Shown here in pieces: positions 53,657-62,487 of a DNA stretch of 64,000 nucleotides. The notes under the pieces are model-generated. The model had not been told where the DNA came from. It did not search any database and saw only the letters and a program-made list of their open reading frames with translations. The translations under genes were made by a program, and so were the position numbers. This stretch comes from Regnicoccus_A sp014224355 (lineage in GTDB: Bacteria > Cyanobacteriota > Cyanobacteriia > PCC-6307 > Cyanobiaceae): positions 3,009,548-3,073,547 of the forward strand of contig NZ_CP154799.1 in NCBI RefSeq assembly GCF_050920705.1, read 5' to 3'. Positions within the stretch are counted from its first letter, which is position 1. Every line of letters starts with the position of its first letter.

Positions 53657-54680
53657 GGCCATGGCTCCCACCTCCCTCCACGATGCACCCCTGAGCCTGC
53701 CGGGTCGGGGCACCCCACGGAACCTGCGTTGCCGGGTGCTGCAATCGCCCCTGGCCGGGGTGAGTGACCGGATCTTCCGTGGCTTCGTGCGCCGCTGGGC
53801 GCCCGATGCCCTGCTGTTCACCGAAATGGTCAACGCCACCAGCCTGGAGCTGGGCCATGGCGGCGACAAGATGGCGGGACTGGAGGCCGAGACCGGGCCG
53901 ATCGCCGTTCAGCTCTTCGACCACCGGCCCGGCGCCATGGCCGAGGCGGCCCGGCGGGCCGAGGGGTCAGGCGCCTTCCTGATCGACATCAACATGGGCT
54001 GCCCGGTGCGCAAGATCGCCCGCAAGGGTGGCGGCAGCGGTCTGCTGCGCGACCCTGCCCTGGCCAGCCGCATCGTCGAGGCCGTGAGCGCGGCCGTCAC
54101 GGTTCCGGTCACCGTCAAGACCCGGCTGGGCTGGTGCGGCGACTCCTCCGATCCGGTGGGCTTCGCCCTGGCCCTGCAGGAGGCCGGGGCCCAGGCCCTC
54201 ACCCTGCATGGCCGCACGCGCGAGCAGGGCTTCTCCGGATCAGCCGACTGGGACGCCATCGCCCGGGTGAAGCAGGCCCTCTCGATTCCGTTGATCGCCA
54301 ACGGAGACATCACCGGCCCTGAGCAGGCCCTCGCCTGCCTGGAGCGCACTGGCGCCGACGGCGTGATGGTGGGGCGGGGCACGCTCGGGGCCCCCTGGCT
54401 GGTGGGACGCATCGACGCGGCCCTGAGCGGCAGGCCAGTGCCGCCCCTGCCTGGCACTCCGCAGCGCCTGGCCCTGGCCCAGGAGCACCTCGAGGCCCTG
54501 GTGGAGGCACGGGGGCAGCAGGGGCTGCTGATCGCGCGCAAGCATCTGAGCTGGACCTGCCAGGGGTTCGCCGGGGCCGCCCGGCTGCGCCATCAGCTGA
54601 TGAGGGCCCCCAGCCCATCGGCAGCGCTGGAGCTGCTGGCCGGAGCCGGGCAGGTGCGCTGCTCGAAATCGCAGGAATAG
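53655..54680 (+). CDS. dus: tRNA-dihydrouridine synthase
   Basis: Flavoenzyme reducing uridines in tRNA D-loops. 341 residues. FMN-barrel landmarks: LQSPLAGVSDRIFRGF near residue 32, INMGCPVRKIARKGGGSGLL with the catalytic Cys near 117, VPVTVKTRLGW, TLHGRTREQGFSGSADW and ANGDITGPEQAL, then VGRGTLGAPWLVGRI. Start ATG 53655 (MAMAPTS) or 53661. The 3' end overlaps the DUF4079 gene by 88 bases, convergent. Confidence 0.94.
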   Translation: MAMAPTSLHDAPLSLPGRGTPRNLRCRVLQSPLAGVSDRIFRGFVRRWAPDALLFTEMVNATSLELGHGGDKMAGLEAETGPIAVQLFDHRPGAMAEAARRAEGSGAFLIDINMGCPVRKIARKGGGSGLLRDPALASRIVEAVSAAVTVPVTVKTRLGWCGDSSDPVGFALALQEAGAQALTLHGRTREQGFSGSADWDAIARVKQALSIPLIANGDITGPEQALACLERTGADGVMVGRGTLGAPWLVGRIDAALSGRPVPPLPGTPQRLALAQEHLEALVEARGQQGLLIARKHLSWTCQGFAGAARLRHQLMRAPSPSAALELLAGAGQVRCSKSQE

Positions 54681-55336
54681 ATCGCCGGCTTCTGCCAGCT
54701 CACCGGAATCTCAAGCAGATCGCGGCTGCCGGTGATCGCCTGAACCGCCAGCAGCACCGCCACCAGGATGTTCACGCTCACGTGCAGGCGCCGCATCTTC
54801 AGGGAGCGGAAGATCTCCGGCTTGGCCGCCATCGAGAACAGCATCAAGCCCGTGAGCAGCACACCGCTCCAGTAGTGGGAGGCCCAGAAGGCCCCCTCGA
54901 AGGGGTTGTCGCTGAGGCGCCAGATCTCCGGCTGGCTGCCCAGCCCCAGCAGACCGGCCCACGTGAGCAGAGCGAAGCTGGCGCGCAGGCCAGCGGTCTT
55001 CACCCGCCACAGACCCAGCAGGCTGGCGAAGGTGCCCGCGCTCACCAGCAGCAGCAGAGACAGTCGCTGGACGCCCCCGGCGAAGGGTGGCTCAGGGGTG
55101 ATGAATTTGTTGGTGAAGGAATAGATCAGGGCCACGAGCACCGCCACCACCATCCCGCCGGTCACCCAACGGCCATGGTCGGCGTGCTCCACCCCCACGG
55201 TGGGTGGCTGGGGGTGGATCTTCAACCGTCGTTCCCTGGCCAGAATTCCAAGGCGAATGGTCGCCCCCACCACCGGATAGACGAACAGAATCACCAGCAC
55301 CGGGTGGAGCAGGGCGAACCAGTCGATTGGGTACAC
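54593..55336 (-). CDS. DUF4079 family membrane protein
   Basis: 247-residue polytopic membrane protein of unknown function found in cyanobacteria and plastids. About six helices: IDWFALLHPVLVILFVYPVVGATI, WVTGGMVVAVLVALIYSF, RLSLLLLVSAGTFASLLGLW, and, after a WASHYWSGVLLTGLMLFSM segment with a histidine that could face a cofactor, HVSVNILVAVLLAVQAITG. The C-terminal 25 residues overlap dus. GTG 55336 opens MYPIDW. Cytochrome-b561-like ferric reductase relatives have been suggested for the family; not shown here. Confidence 0.85.
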   Translation of the reverse strand: MYPIDWFALLHPVLVILFVYPVVGATIRLGILARERRLKIHPQPPTVGVEHADHGRWVTGGMVVAVLVALIYSFTNKFITPEPPFAGGVQRLSLLLLVSAGTFASLLGLWRVKTAGLRASFALLTWAGLLGLGSQPEIWRLSDNPFEGAFWASHYWSGVLLTGLMLFSMAAKPEIFRSLKMRRLHVSVNILVAVLLAVQAITGSRDLLEIPVSWQKPAIYSCDFEQRTCPAPASSSSAADGLGALIS

Positions 55337-55378
55337 GGACCTCCAGGCGATGGACTCAGGGAAGCATCCCTGAGGCGA

Positions 55379-56194
55379 TCAGCCCAGCCCATACCGGGTG
55401 TCTGGGAGCAAGTCCGGCCAGCCGCAACGGATCAGCAGCAGGCTGAAATAGGTGGAAGTCCCTTCCCCATCGGGTGGAACTTCCGTGGCCGGCGCCACCC
55501 TCTGCTCGGGCCAGCCCACGCGCCTGGCGAAGAGAGCGCCCTCCAGCAGCCCACGCCGCTCCAGCAGGGGCCTGACCCAGCTCCAGCGGGCGCCCAGCTT
55601 CAGCAGGGCCAGCACGGGCCTCTGGCCTTCAGGGCAGGCCAGGGCGGTCTCCAGCAGGGCCTCCAGCTCGGCGGGATCATCGGGGGTGGGCAGGACCTGC
55701 AGGGCCTGGCGCTGCAGGGCCAGGGGCCAGGCTCCGGCCGCCGCCGCCGCCGCCGCCGCGGTAATCCCGGGAATCAACCGCAGCGGGCAACCGGGATGGT
55801 GCTCCTGCAGGGCCAGCAGCACGTAGGAAGCGCTGGCGAACAGGGAGACATCGCCCTCGCAGAGGAGCACCACCCGCCGGCCGGCAGCCACCTCGCGGGC
55901 CAGGGCCTCGGCCGCCTGGCGCCAGGCCAGGCGGCGCGGTGCCGACTCCACCACCATCGGGAACACCAGCGGCAAGCGCCGCTGGTGCGGCCGCAGCCAG
56001 GGGGCGGCAATGGTGGCGGCCATCCCCTCCGCCTCCAGGCGCGCCACCGGGTAGGCCACCACCTCCGCCTCCTGAATCGCCCGCACTGCCGCCACGGTCA
56101 ACAGGTCGGGATCGCCGGGACCGACCCCCACCAGCACCAGACCCGGGCCTGAGGCTGAGTTCAACCCCGAGGCTGCATCAAAGCGATCGATCAC
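55379..56194 (-). CDS. cobI: precorrin-2 C20-methyltransferase
   Basis: SAM-dependent methylase of cobalamin (B12) ring synthesis, converting precorrin-2 to precorrin-3A (or the cobalt form). 271 residues from GTG 56194. The SAM-binding opening LVLVGVGPGDPDLLTVAAVRAIQEAEVVAYP and the CEGDVSLFASASYVLLAL segment (about residues 110-127) are class signatures, with IPGITAAAAAAAAGAWPL following. A longer open frame upstream is unrelated in composition. Convergent neighbour is DUF4079. Confidence 0.93.
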   Translation of the reverse strand: MIDRFDAASGLNSASGPGLVLVGVGPGDPDLLTVAAVRAIQEAEVVAYPVARLEAEGMAATIAAPWLRPHQRRLPLVFPMVVESAPRRLAWRQAAEALAREVAAGRRVVLLCEGDVSLFASASYVLLALQEHHPGCPLRLIPGITAAAAAAAAGAWPLALQRQALQVLPTPDDPAELEALLETALACPEGQRPVLALLKLGARWSWVRPLLERRGLLEGALFARRVGWPEQRVAPATEVPPDGEGTSTYFSLLLIRCGWPDLLPDTRYGLG

Positions 56195-56266
56195 AGGGGT
56201 GCTCCCGGCGGCGCCTGCCAGCACGCTTTCTAGGCTCAGGGCCGATCCCCTCGCCGCTGCGCCGCC

Positions 56267-56833
56267 GTGAGCCGCCTGCAGATCCATCAGCTCAACCCAC
56301 CCAAGCAGGGCCATGACTCCCCATCCATGCCCCTGCTCAGCAGCGACGACGGCGCAGTGATCGCGGCTGAGCTGGCCGCCCGCGGGCTGCGCTTCGAGCG
56401 CTGGCCGGCCCGGGGCGAACTGGTGGACGGCGCTGATCAGGAGGCCATCCTGAACGCCTACACCAGCGAGATCGCCCGCATCCAGAGCCAGGGCAACTAC
56501 CCCACCGTCGACGCGATCCGGCTGGGACCCGACCATCCCGATCGGGAGGCCCTGCGCCGGAAATTCCTGGCGGAGCACACCCACGCCGAGGACGAAGTGC
56601 GCTTCTTTGTCGAGGGACAGGGCCTCTTCTGCCTTCACATCGGCGAGGAGGTGCTGCAGGTGCTATGCACCAGCGGCGACCTGATCGGCGTTCCAGCCGG
56701 CACCCGCCACTGGTTCGACATGGGGGCAGCACCCCGGTTCACGGCCCTGCGCTTCTTCGACAACCCTGAGGGCTGGGTGGCCCAGTTCACCGGCGACGAC
56801 ATCGCCTCCCGCTACCCCCTGCTCGACCCTTAG
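56267..56833 (+). CDS. mtnD: acireductone dioxygenase
   Basis: Cupin metalloenzyme of the methionine salvage pathway, opening acireductone to the keto acid precursor of methionine plus formate. 188 residues from GTG 56267 (MSRLQIHQ), chosen because family members open this way. Metal ligands: His-x-His-x4-Glu in EHTHAEDEVRFF (about residues 105-116) and the distal His in GTRHWFDMG (about 147). The rest follows the family (FVEGQGLFCLHI, FTALRFFDNPEGWVAQFTGDDIA). Its stop overlaps the stop of miaE on the other strand. Confidence 0.95.
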   Translation: MSRLQIHQLNPPKQGHDSPSMPLLSSDDGAVIAAELAARGLRFERWPARGELVDGADQEAILNAYTSEIARIQSQGNYPTVDAIRLGPDHPDREALRRKFLAEHTHAEDEVRFFVEGQGLFCLHIGEEVLQVLCTSGDLIGVPAGTRHWFDMGAAPRFTALRFFDNPEGWVAQFTGDDIASRYPLLDP

Positions 56834-57435
56834 CTGTGCATCCGGGGCTGGGGGTGAAGCCCGGCCAGCAGCTCGGCCTCGTGGGCAGCCAGCTGCTCCA
56901 GACGCTCCATCACCACCGGACGGGGCCAGCGGCGCTCACAGAGCACCCAGTAGAGGCCGAAATGACGCGCCTCACTGGCCAGCAGCTCCCCATAGAGGTC
57001 GCTCAGCTCGGAGTCCGGACTGTGGGCCGCCAGCAGGGCCATGCGTTCGTGGCTGCGGGCTTCGATCAGGCCGGCCACCAGGAAGCTGTCGAGCATGCGC
57101 TGGGGTTCCTGGCGCCGCACCAGCTTCGCGAGGGCGGCGCCGTAGGGGGGAGCCGCCAGCGGACGCAGGACCTGGCCGCGGCGGCCCAGCAAGGCCAGCA
57201 CCCGCTCGAAATGCTCCAGCTCCTCCCGGGCCAGGGGGCTGAGGGCGGCGGCCAGATCCTCGTCGGAGGGGTAGCGGAACATCAACTGCAGGGCCGCCCC
57301 GGCCGCCTTGCGCTCGCAATGGGCGTGATCGATCAGCAGCTCGAGCGGATGGGCCAGGGCCTGCTCCAGCCAGGCGTCGCTGGTGGGCGACGCCAGCCAG
57401 CGCACCCGGGCCACGGTGGCCGCCGGGGTCGTCAC
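56830..57435 (-). CDS. miaE: tRNA-(ms2io6A)-hydroxylase MiaE
   Basis: Di-iron enzyme hydroxylating the isopentenyl group of ms2i6A37 in tRNA. 201 residues, helical bundle. Iron ligands visible: LLIDHAHCERKAAG (residues 33-46), LAREELEHFERVL (about 69-81), LIEARSHERMALL (about 122) and LLASEARHFGLYW (about 150), two pairs of E-x-x-H type motifs. ATG 57435 overlaps the aroQ stop by four bases, so aroQ-miaE form a coupled pair. Confidence 0.94.
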   Translation of the reverse strand: MTTPAATVARVRWLASPTSDAWLEQALAHPLELLIDHAHCERKAAGAALQLMFRYPSDEDLAAALSPLAREELEHFERVLALLGRRGQVLRPLAAPPYGAALAKLVRRQEPQRMLDSFLVAGLIEARSHERMALLAAHSPDSELSDLYGELLASEARHFGLYWVLCERRWPRPVVMERLEQLAAHEAELLAGLHPQPRMHS

Positions 57436-57872
57436 GGCTGTCGACGCAGGTGGTCGACCAGCCCCTCGAGAGCCAGCCGGTAGCTAGTGGACCCGAAGCC
57501 GCAGACCACCCCCACGGCCCGGTCGGCCAGGAAGGAGTGATGACGGAACGGTTCGCGGGCGTGGGTGTTGCTCAGGTGCAGTTCCACATAGGGGATGGCC
57601 ACGGCCAGCAGGGCATCGCGCAGGGCGATCGAGCTGTGGGTGTAGGCGGCGGCATTGATCAGGATGCCGGAGCTCTGGCCCCTGGCCGCCTGGATGCGGT
57701 CCACCAGGGCGCCCTCGTGGTTGCTCTGGAACCAGTCCAGATCAACCCCCAGCGCCGCCGCCCGCTCGGTGAGGTCGTTTCGGATCGACTCCAGGCTCAT
57801 CGTCCCGTAGAGGCCGGGCTCACGGCTGCCCAGCAGGTTGAGGTTGGGGCCATTGAGCGCGAGCAGCTGCAT
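57432..57872 (-). CDS. aroQ: type II 3-dehydroquinate dehydratase
   Basis: Dodecameric enzyme of the shikimate pathway, dehydrating 3-dehydroquinate. 146 residues. All active-site motifs: LALNGPNLNLLGSREPGLYG with the catalytic Tyr, FQSNHEGALVDRI, INAAAYTHSSIALRDAL, VELHLSNTHAREPFRHHS (catalytic His) and GFGSTSYRLALEGL. ATG 57872 is the family start. Upstream lie the divergently oriented tRNA genes. Confidence 0.97.
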   Translation of the reverse strand: MQLLALNGPNLNLLGSREPGLYGTMSLESIRNDLTERAAALGVDLDWFQSNHEGALVDRIQAARGQSSGILINAAAYTHSSIALRDALLAVAIPYVELHLSNTHAREPFRHHSFLADRAVGVVCGFGSTSYRLALEGLVDHLRRQP

Positions 57873-57909
57873 GAGGGAGGTCGGCTGGTAAGTTGTCGAG
57901 GTGTGGTTC

Positions 57910-57991
57910 GGGTCGGTGCCCGAGTGGTTAATGGGGGCGGACTGTAAATCCGCTGGCTCTGCCTACGTTGGTTCAAATCCAACCCGGCCCA
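57910..57991 (+). tRNA. tRNA-Tyr (anticodon GTA)
   Basis: 82-nt type II tRNA with long variable arm: acceptor GGGTCGG/CCGGCCC, anticodon loop CTGTAAA flanked by GCGGA and TCCGC, T-arm GTTGGTTCAAATCCAAC. Discriminator A at 57991; the next bases are CC, so CCA is not fully encoded. Confidence 0.96.
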
Positions 57992-58002
57992 CCTTTCCAC
58001 AT

Positions 58003-58074
<72 letters not shown>

Positions 58075-58294
58075 TCCCAACCCGACCTCCCGCCATAGTC
58101 CTCGCCAGATGATCAAGCTGGCTTCAACTGGGTGAGATGGCGGTAATTTGTTCTGAGCATCGGCTCTGATTCGTGCGGGTCGGGTGATGTTCCATGCAGG
58201 CCGATTCCACCGGCCAGCATCAGTCTTTAGCCTGGCTGATGTGAACTGTCAGCATGAAACGGACCGTACCGCCGCCACCTTCGCACCTCCGTCG

Positions 58295-59752
58295 ATGAGC
58301 CTGACCTCCATCTCCTCCTCCGCGGCGGATGCTGGCGGAGCCAGCGCGGTCGGTGACCTGCCCTCGATCAAGGGCCTGCGGGAGCCGGTGAGTTCGGGGG
58401 CCACCCGGCCGCTGGCCTGGAGGCGGGCCCAGCTCCAGCGCCTCGACGGGCTGCTGGCGGAGAACGAGGACGCGATCCTCGAGGCCCTGGCCGCCGATCT
58501 AGGCAAGCCAGCGGTGGAGGCCTACTTCGAGGTGGTGGCAGTGCGGCAGGAGCTGCGGCTGGCCCAGAAGAAGCTGAAGCGCTGGATGGCCCCGCGCTCC
58601 ATTTCCGTTCCCCTCTCCCAGCGACCCGGCCGGGCCGAGCTGGTGGCCGAACCGCTCGGCTGCGTGCTGATCATCGGGCCCTGGAACTATCCCTTCTCGC
58701 TCACCCTTCAGCCCCTGGTCAGCGCCCTGGCGGCGGGTAACACCGCCGTGCTCAAGCCCTCCGAGCAGGCGCCCCACACGTCCGCCCTGATCGCCCGGCT
58801 GGTGGCCCGCCACCTGGATCCCGGGGTCGTGGCCGTGGTGGAGGGAGGTGCGGAGGTGGCCGGCGAGCTGCTGGAGTTCCACTTCGATCACATCTTCTTC
58901 ACCGGCGGCGGTCGGGTAGGGCGGCTGGTGATGGCCGCCGCGGCCCGCCATCTCACCCCGGTCACCCTGGAGCTGGGAGGCCGCAGCCCGGCGATCGTGC
59001 TGGCTGATGCTGATCTCGATGTGGCCGCCCGGCGGCTGGCCTGGGGCAAGGGCCTCAACGCCGGGCAGACCTGCATCGCCCCAGACCACCTGCTGGTGGA
59101 GAACTCCGTGCGGCCGGCCCTGATCGAGCGGCTGCGGGGAGAGTTCCAGCAGTCCTACGGCGACGATCCCCTCGCCTCCCCCGACCTGGCCAGCCTCATC
59201 AACCAGGCCCAGTTCGAGCGCCTGCTGGCCCTGCTGGAAGGGGCTCGTCGCGACGGCAGGGTGCTCAGCGGCGGCCAGGTGGACGCCCACACCCGGCGGA
59301 TCGCCCCCACCCTGATCGCCTGCGACAGCGCCTCCGAACTCCTCTCCCGCGGCAGCCACGACGATCCCTTGCTCGCCGGCGAGCTGTTCGGCCCCCTGCT
59401 GCCGGTGGTCGGCGTGTCAGGGCTGCCCCAGGCCATCGACCTGATCCGCCAGGGCGCCAAGCCCCTGGCTCTCTACCTGTTCAGCCGCAGCCAGGAGGCC
59501 CAGGACCAGGTGCTGGGCGGCACCAGTTCCGGCGGAGTCTGCTTCAACGATGTGGTGATGCAGGTGGGGGTCCCGGAGCTGCCCTTCGGCGGCGTCGGTG
59601 AGAGCGGCATGGGGCGCTACCACGGTCAGGCGGGCTTCGACACCTTCTCCCACCTGCGCAGCGTGCTCCGCAGGCCCTTCCGCTTCGATCTCCCCTTCCG
59701 CTATCCCCCCTACGGCGATCGGCTGGCTCTGGTGAAACGGCTGCTGGGCTGA
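58295..59752 (+). CDS. NAD(P)-dependent aldehyde dehydrogenase (class 3-like)
   Basis: Oxidises aliphatic or aromatic aldehydes to acids; in cyanobacteria class 3-like forms act on fatty aldehydes. 485 residues from ATG 58295, preferred over an upstream frame start at 58184 whose extra 37 residues are not family-like. Motifs: GPWNYPFSLTLQPL (about residue 126), FTGGGRVGRLVM (about 202), catalytic Glu in LELGGRSPA (about 225) and catalytic Cys in LNAGQTCIAPDHLLV (about 260). The C-terminal PFGGVGESGMGRYHG is diagnostic. Confidence 0.94.
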   Translation: MSLTSISSSAADAGGASAVGDLPSIKGLREPVSSGATRPLAWRRAQLQRLDGLLAENEDAILEALAADLGKPAVEAYFEVVAVRQELRLAQKKLKRWMAPRSISVPLSQRPGRAELVAEPLGCVLIIGPWNYPFSLTLQPLVSALAAGNTAVLKPSEQAPHTSALIARLVARHLDPGVVAVVEGGAEVAGELLEFHFDHIFFTGGGRVGRLVMAAAARHLTPVTLELGGRSPAIVLADADLDVAARRLAWGKGLNAGQTCIAPDHLLVENSVRPALIERLRGEFQQSYGDDPLASPDLASLINQAQFERLLALLEGARRDGRVLSGGQVDAHTRRIAPTLIACDSASELLSRGSHDDPLLAGELFGPLLPVVGVSGLPQAIDLIRQGAKPLALYLFSRSQEAQDQVLGGTSSGGVCFNDVVMQVGVPELPFGGVGESGMGRYHGQAGFDTFSHLRSVLRRPFRFDLPFRYPPYGDRLALVKRLLG

Positions 59753-59789
59753 GGTCCCCAGGGGTTCTACGTAAGGTTCACCCAGCCGA

Positions 59790-60923
59790 ATGCGATCCAT
59801 GCACTGTCCGCACCCCTTGCGCCGTGCCCTGGCCGCCTTCACCCTGGCTCTGGCTCTGATCCAGCCCCTGCCAGGATTGACTGCCACTGAGCACGTGGTG
59901 AAGTCGGGAGAGACCCTCTCGGAGATCGCCGAGCGCTATGGCCTTTCGGTGCAGAAGCTGATGCAGCTCAACGGCATCGAAGATGCCGATCTGGTGGAGG
60001 CCGGCACCAAGCTCAAGCTGCCCGACGGTGCGAAGGCCAAGACTGGTGGAAGCGGATCCGACTCCAGGGCCCAGGCCGGCCACACCGTGAGCTCCGGTGA
60101 AACCCTCTCGGAGATTGCCGAGCGTTACAGCATCTCCGTGCGGGAGCTGATGGAGCTCAATGGCCTCGAGGACGCTGACCTGGTGCAGGTGGGGCAGCGC
60201 CTGAAGGTGCCAGGGGCGAAGGCCGGGCGCGTGCATGTGGTGCAACCCGGAGAGACCCTCACGCAGATCGCCGGGCGCTACGAGGTGCCGGTGGCCCAGC
60301 TGGTGAGCCTGAACAAGCTGGAAAGTCCCGACACCCTGCGGGCTGGCACCGAGCTCACCGTGAGGCCTGCCGGCAAAACCCCGCCAACCAAACCCACAGC
60401 CACTAAACCGGTGGCCGCCAAACCAGCACCTACCAAACCAGCACCAGCCGAGCCGGCGAAGGCCAAGCCCGCTCCTGCCCCCCAGGCGTCGGCCCCGAAA
60501 CCGGCGCCCAATCCTCCCTCCCAGGACGACCTGCCCGCCACTGAGAACGCCGAAGCCGAGGTTGACGAAGCCGAGGTCGAGCCCACCTCTGCAGCCCAGC
60601 CCACGACAACACCCGCGCCGAAACCCTCCGCGGTGGCCGCAGCCGAGCCCGAACCCAGACCCGACCCCAGCAACACCACCCCACCCGACTGGCGCACCTA
60701 TGGGCCACTGCAGGTGGATTTCTCCAACTGGCGGCCGATGGGCGGCAGCCAGGTGGCCCCGGCTCTCAACAGCACCGGCCAGCCGGTGTTCGTGGCGATC
60801 AACTGCGCCGCGGGCAAGATCAATGCCACCGGGGAGGCAGGGGCCTGGAGCACCTGGGAGGACCCCGGCAGCGACTTTGAAGAGAAGCTGATCAAGGACG
60901 CCTGCAAGCAGACGGCCGGTTGA
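59790..60923 (+). CDS. secreted protein with three LysM domains
   Basis: Cell-wall-binding protein, 377 residues. Signal peptide RRALAAFTLALALIQPLPGLTA (cleavage near residue 32). Three LysM repeats follow at about 34-78 (HVVKSGETLSEIAERYGLS), 97-140 (HTVSSGETLSEIAERYSIS) and 149-193 (HVVQPGETLTQIAGRYEVP). Next is a long Pro/Ala/Lys-rich linker (about 195-290) that probably spans the wall, and a C-terminal domain of about 80 residues (WRTYGPLQVDFSNWRPMGG) of unknown function. No catalytic peptidase or amidase domain is seen. Confidence 0.92.
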   Translation: MRSMHCPHPLRRALAAFTLALALIQPLPGLTATEHVVKSGETLSEIAERYGLSVQKLMQLNGIEDADLVEAGTKLKLPDGAKAKTGGSGSDSRAQAGHTVSSGETLSEIAERYSISVRELMELNGLEDADLVQVGQRLKVPGAKAGRVHVVQPGETLTQIAGRYEVPVAQLVSLNKLESPDTLRAGTELTVRPAGKTPPTKPTATKPVAAKPAPTKPAPAEPAKAKPAPAPQASAPKPAPNPPSQDDLPATENAEAEVDEAEVEPTSAAQPTTTPAPKPSAVAAAEPEPRPDPSNTTPPDWRTYGPLQVDFSNWRPMGGSQVAPALNSTGQPVFVAINCAAGKINATGEAGAWSTWEDPGSDFEEKLIKDACKQTAG

Positions 60924-60945
60924 AGCCTCGCTTTCGGCCGTCGGT

Positions 60946-62448
60946 TCAGGCCGCCCAGCGCAGGGGCCAGGGCTGACGGAGGTAGTGACGACCAGCGGTG
61001 CGCAACCAGAGTCGCTGGCTGCCGTCGTCGCTTTCACTGATCAGCTCCTCCTGAACCAGGCGGCGGGTCAGCCAGCCCCAGCGCTGCTCCTCGCCCGCAT
61101 GGGCCTGGGCCAGAGCCTCGGCCAGCCGGCGCAGATCGATCCCGTCCTTCTGCGCCAGGGCCTCCAGCACCCGGCCCGCCTCCGGCGACCAGTCGCTGAT
61201 CGACCGGGGCCGCTGGCAGACATCGCAGCGGCCACAGGGCGGCACCAGTTCCCCCACCGCCAGCAGCAGGGCCTGCTCGCGACAGCCGCTGCCCTCCGCC
61301 ACTGCCTCCATCCGTCGCAGTTGCTGCTGGGCGATGTCGAGGCGCGGGCGCTCCTGATCCCGCAGCTCCTGGCTCATCTGCCGCGCCGAGGCTCGCATCG
61401 CCCAGCCCAGGGAGAGGCGATCGGAGGGATCGAACAGCACCAGGCAACGGGCGGGTTGGCCATCGCGGCCGGCCCGGCCCGACTCCTGCAGATAGCCCTC
61501 CGCGCTGGCGGGCAGATCCAGGTGCAGCACCAGCCCCACGTCCGGGCGGTCCACCCCCATCCCGAAGGCCACCGTGGCCACCAGCACCGGCTGGGCACTC
61601 TCCTGGAAGTGCTCCAGGGCCAGCCGGCGGCTTTCAGGATCCATTCCAGCGTGATAAGCGATCGCCTCACGGCCGGCCGCGCTGAGACGGGCTGCCCAGT
61701 GCTCCACCGAGCGGCGGGTGCGCGCATAGATCAGCACAGCCCCCCGGGCCTGCTCCAGCGCCTCCAGCACCAGGGACAGCGGCTCCTGGGGGCGCCGCTT
61801 CATGGCATAGGTCAGATTGGAACGCCGGGCCGAGCGCACCTGAACCAGGGGGCGTCGCAACTGGAGAAGTCGGATGATGTCGGCCCGCACCCGGGGAGCC
61901 GCTGTGGCGCTCAGGGCCACCAGCGGCACGCCGGGGCAGAGGCTGCGCAACTGTCCAAGCCGCCGGTAATCAGGGCGGAAGTCGTGGCCCCAGGCACTGA
62001 TGCAATGGGCTTCATCCACCGCCAGGGCCACCAGGCGCCCCTGCTCCAGCACCTCCTCCAGCAACTGGCGGGTGGCCTCCGCCTGCAGACGCTCCGGGGC
62101 CAGGTAGAGCAACCGCAGGCGGTTCTCCTCCAGCCGACGCAACAGGGCGCGGCGGGTGGGCAGGTCAAGGCCGCGGTGCAGGCTGGCCGCCGGGATACCC
62201 CGCCGCTGCAGTTGGCTCACCTGATCCTGCATCAGGGCCACCAGGGGCGAGACGACCAGCACCAGGCCTTGGCGCACCAGGGCCGGCAGCTGGAAACACA
62301 ACGACTTGCCGCCCCCTGTGGGCATCACCGCCAGGCAGTCCTGGCCGGAGAGCAGCGCCTCCACCACCGGGCGCTGACCCGGGCGGAAGGTGGGCCAACC
62401 GAAATGGCGCTGGAGCTCCGATTCGAGCGGATCCGCCGCCACTGACAC
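60946..62448 (-). CDS. recQ: ATP-dependent DNA helicase RecQ-like
   Basis: 3'-5' DNA helicase for recombination and fork repair. 500 residues. Motif I MPTGGGKSLCFQLPA (about residue 40), DEAH box VDEAHCISAWGHDFRPDYRRL (about 140), motif VI QESGRAGRDGQPARC (about 320). A zinc-binding RQC part with CREQALLLA and CGRCDVCQRPRS (about 390-410) follows, then a winged-helix-like end. It is shorter than E. coli RecQ (609) because the HRDC domain is missing, common in cyanobacteria. ATG 62448 is 40 bases after the preceding gene on the same strand. Confidence 0.94.
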   Translation of the reverse strand: MSVAADPLESELQRHFGWPTFRPGQRPVVEALLSGQDCLAVMPTGGGKSLCFQLPALVRQGLVLVVSPLVALMQDQVSQLQRRGIPAASLHRGLDLPTRRALLRRLEENRLRLLYLAPERLQAEATRQLLEEVLEQGRLVALAVDEAHCISAWGHDFRPDYRRLGQLRSLCPGVPLVALSATAAPRVRADIIRLLQLRRPLVQVRSARRSNLTYAMKRRPQEPLSLVLEALEQARGAVLIYARTRRSVEHWAARLSAAGREAIAYHAGMDPESRRLALEHFQESAQPVLVATVAFGMGVDRPDVGLVLHLDLPASAEGYLQESGRAGRDGQPARCLVLFDPSDRLSLGWAMRASARQMSQELRDQERPRLDIAQQQLRRMEAVAEGSGCREQALLLAVGELVPPCGRCDVCQRPRSISDWSPEAGRVLEALAQKDGIDLRRLAEALAQAHAGEEQRWGWLTRRLVQEELISESDDGSQRLWLRTAGRHYLRQPWPLRWAA

Positions 62449-62487
62449 GTCAGCCCTTCACCGCAGGGACCCTAACCCTGGCTCGGC

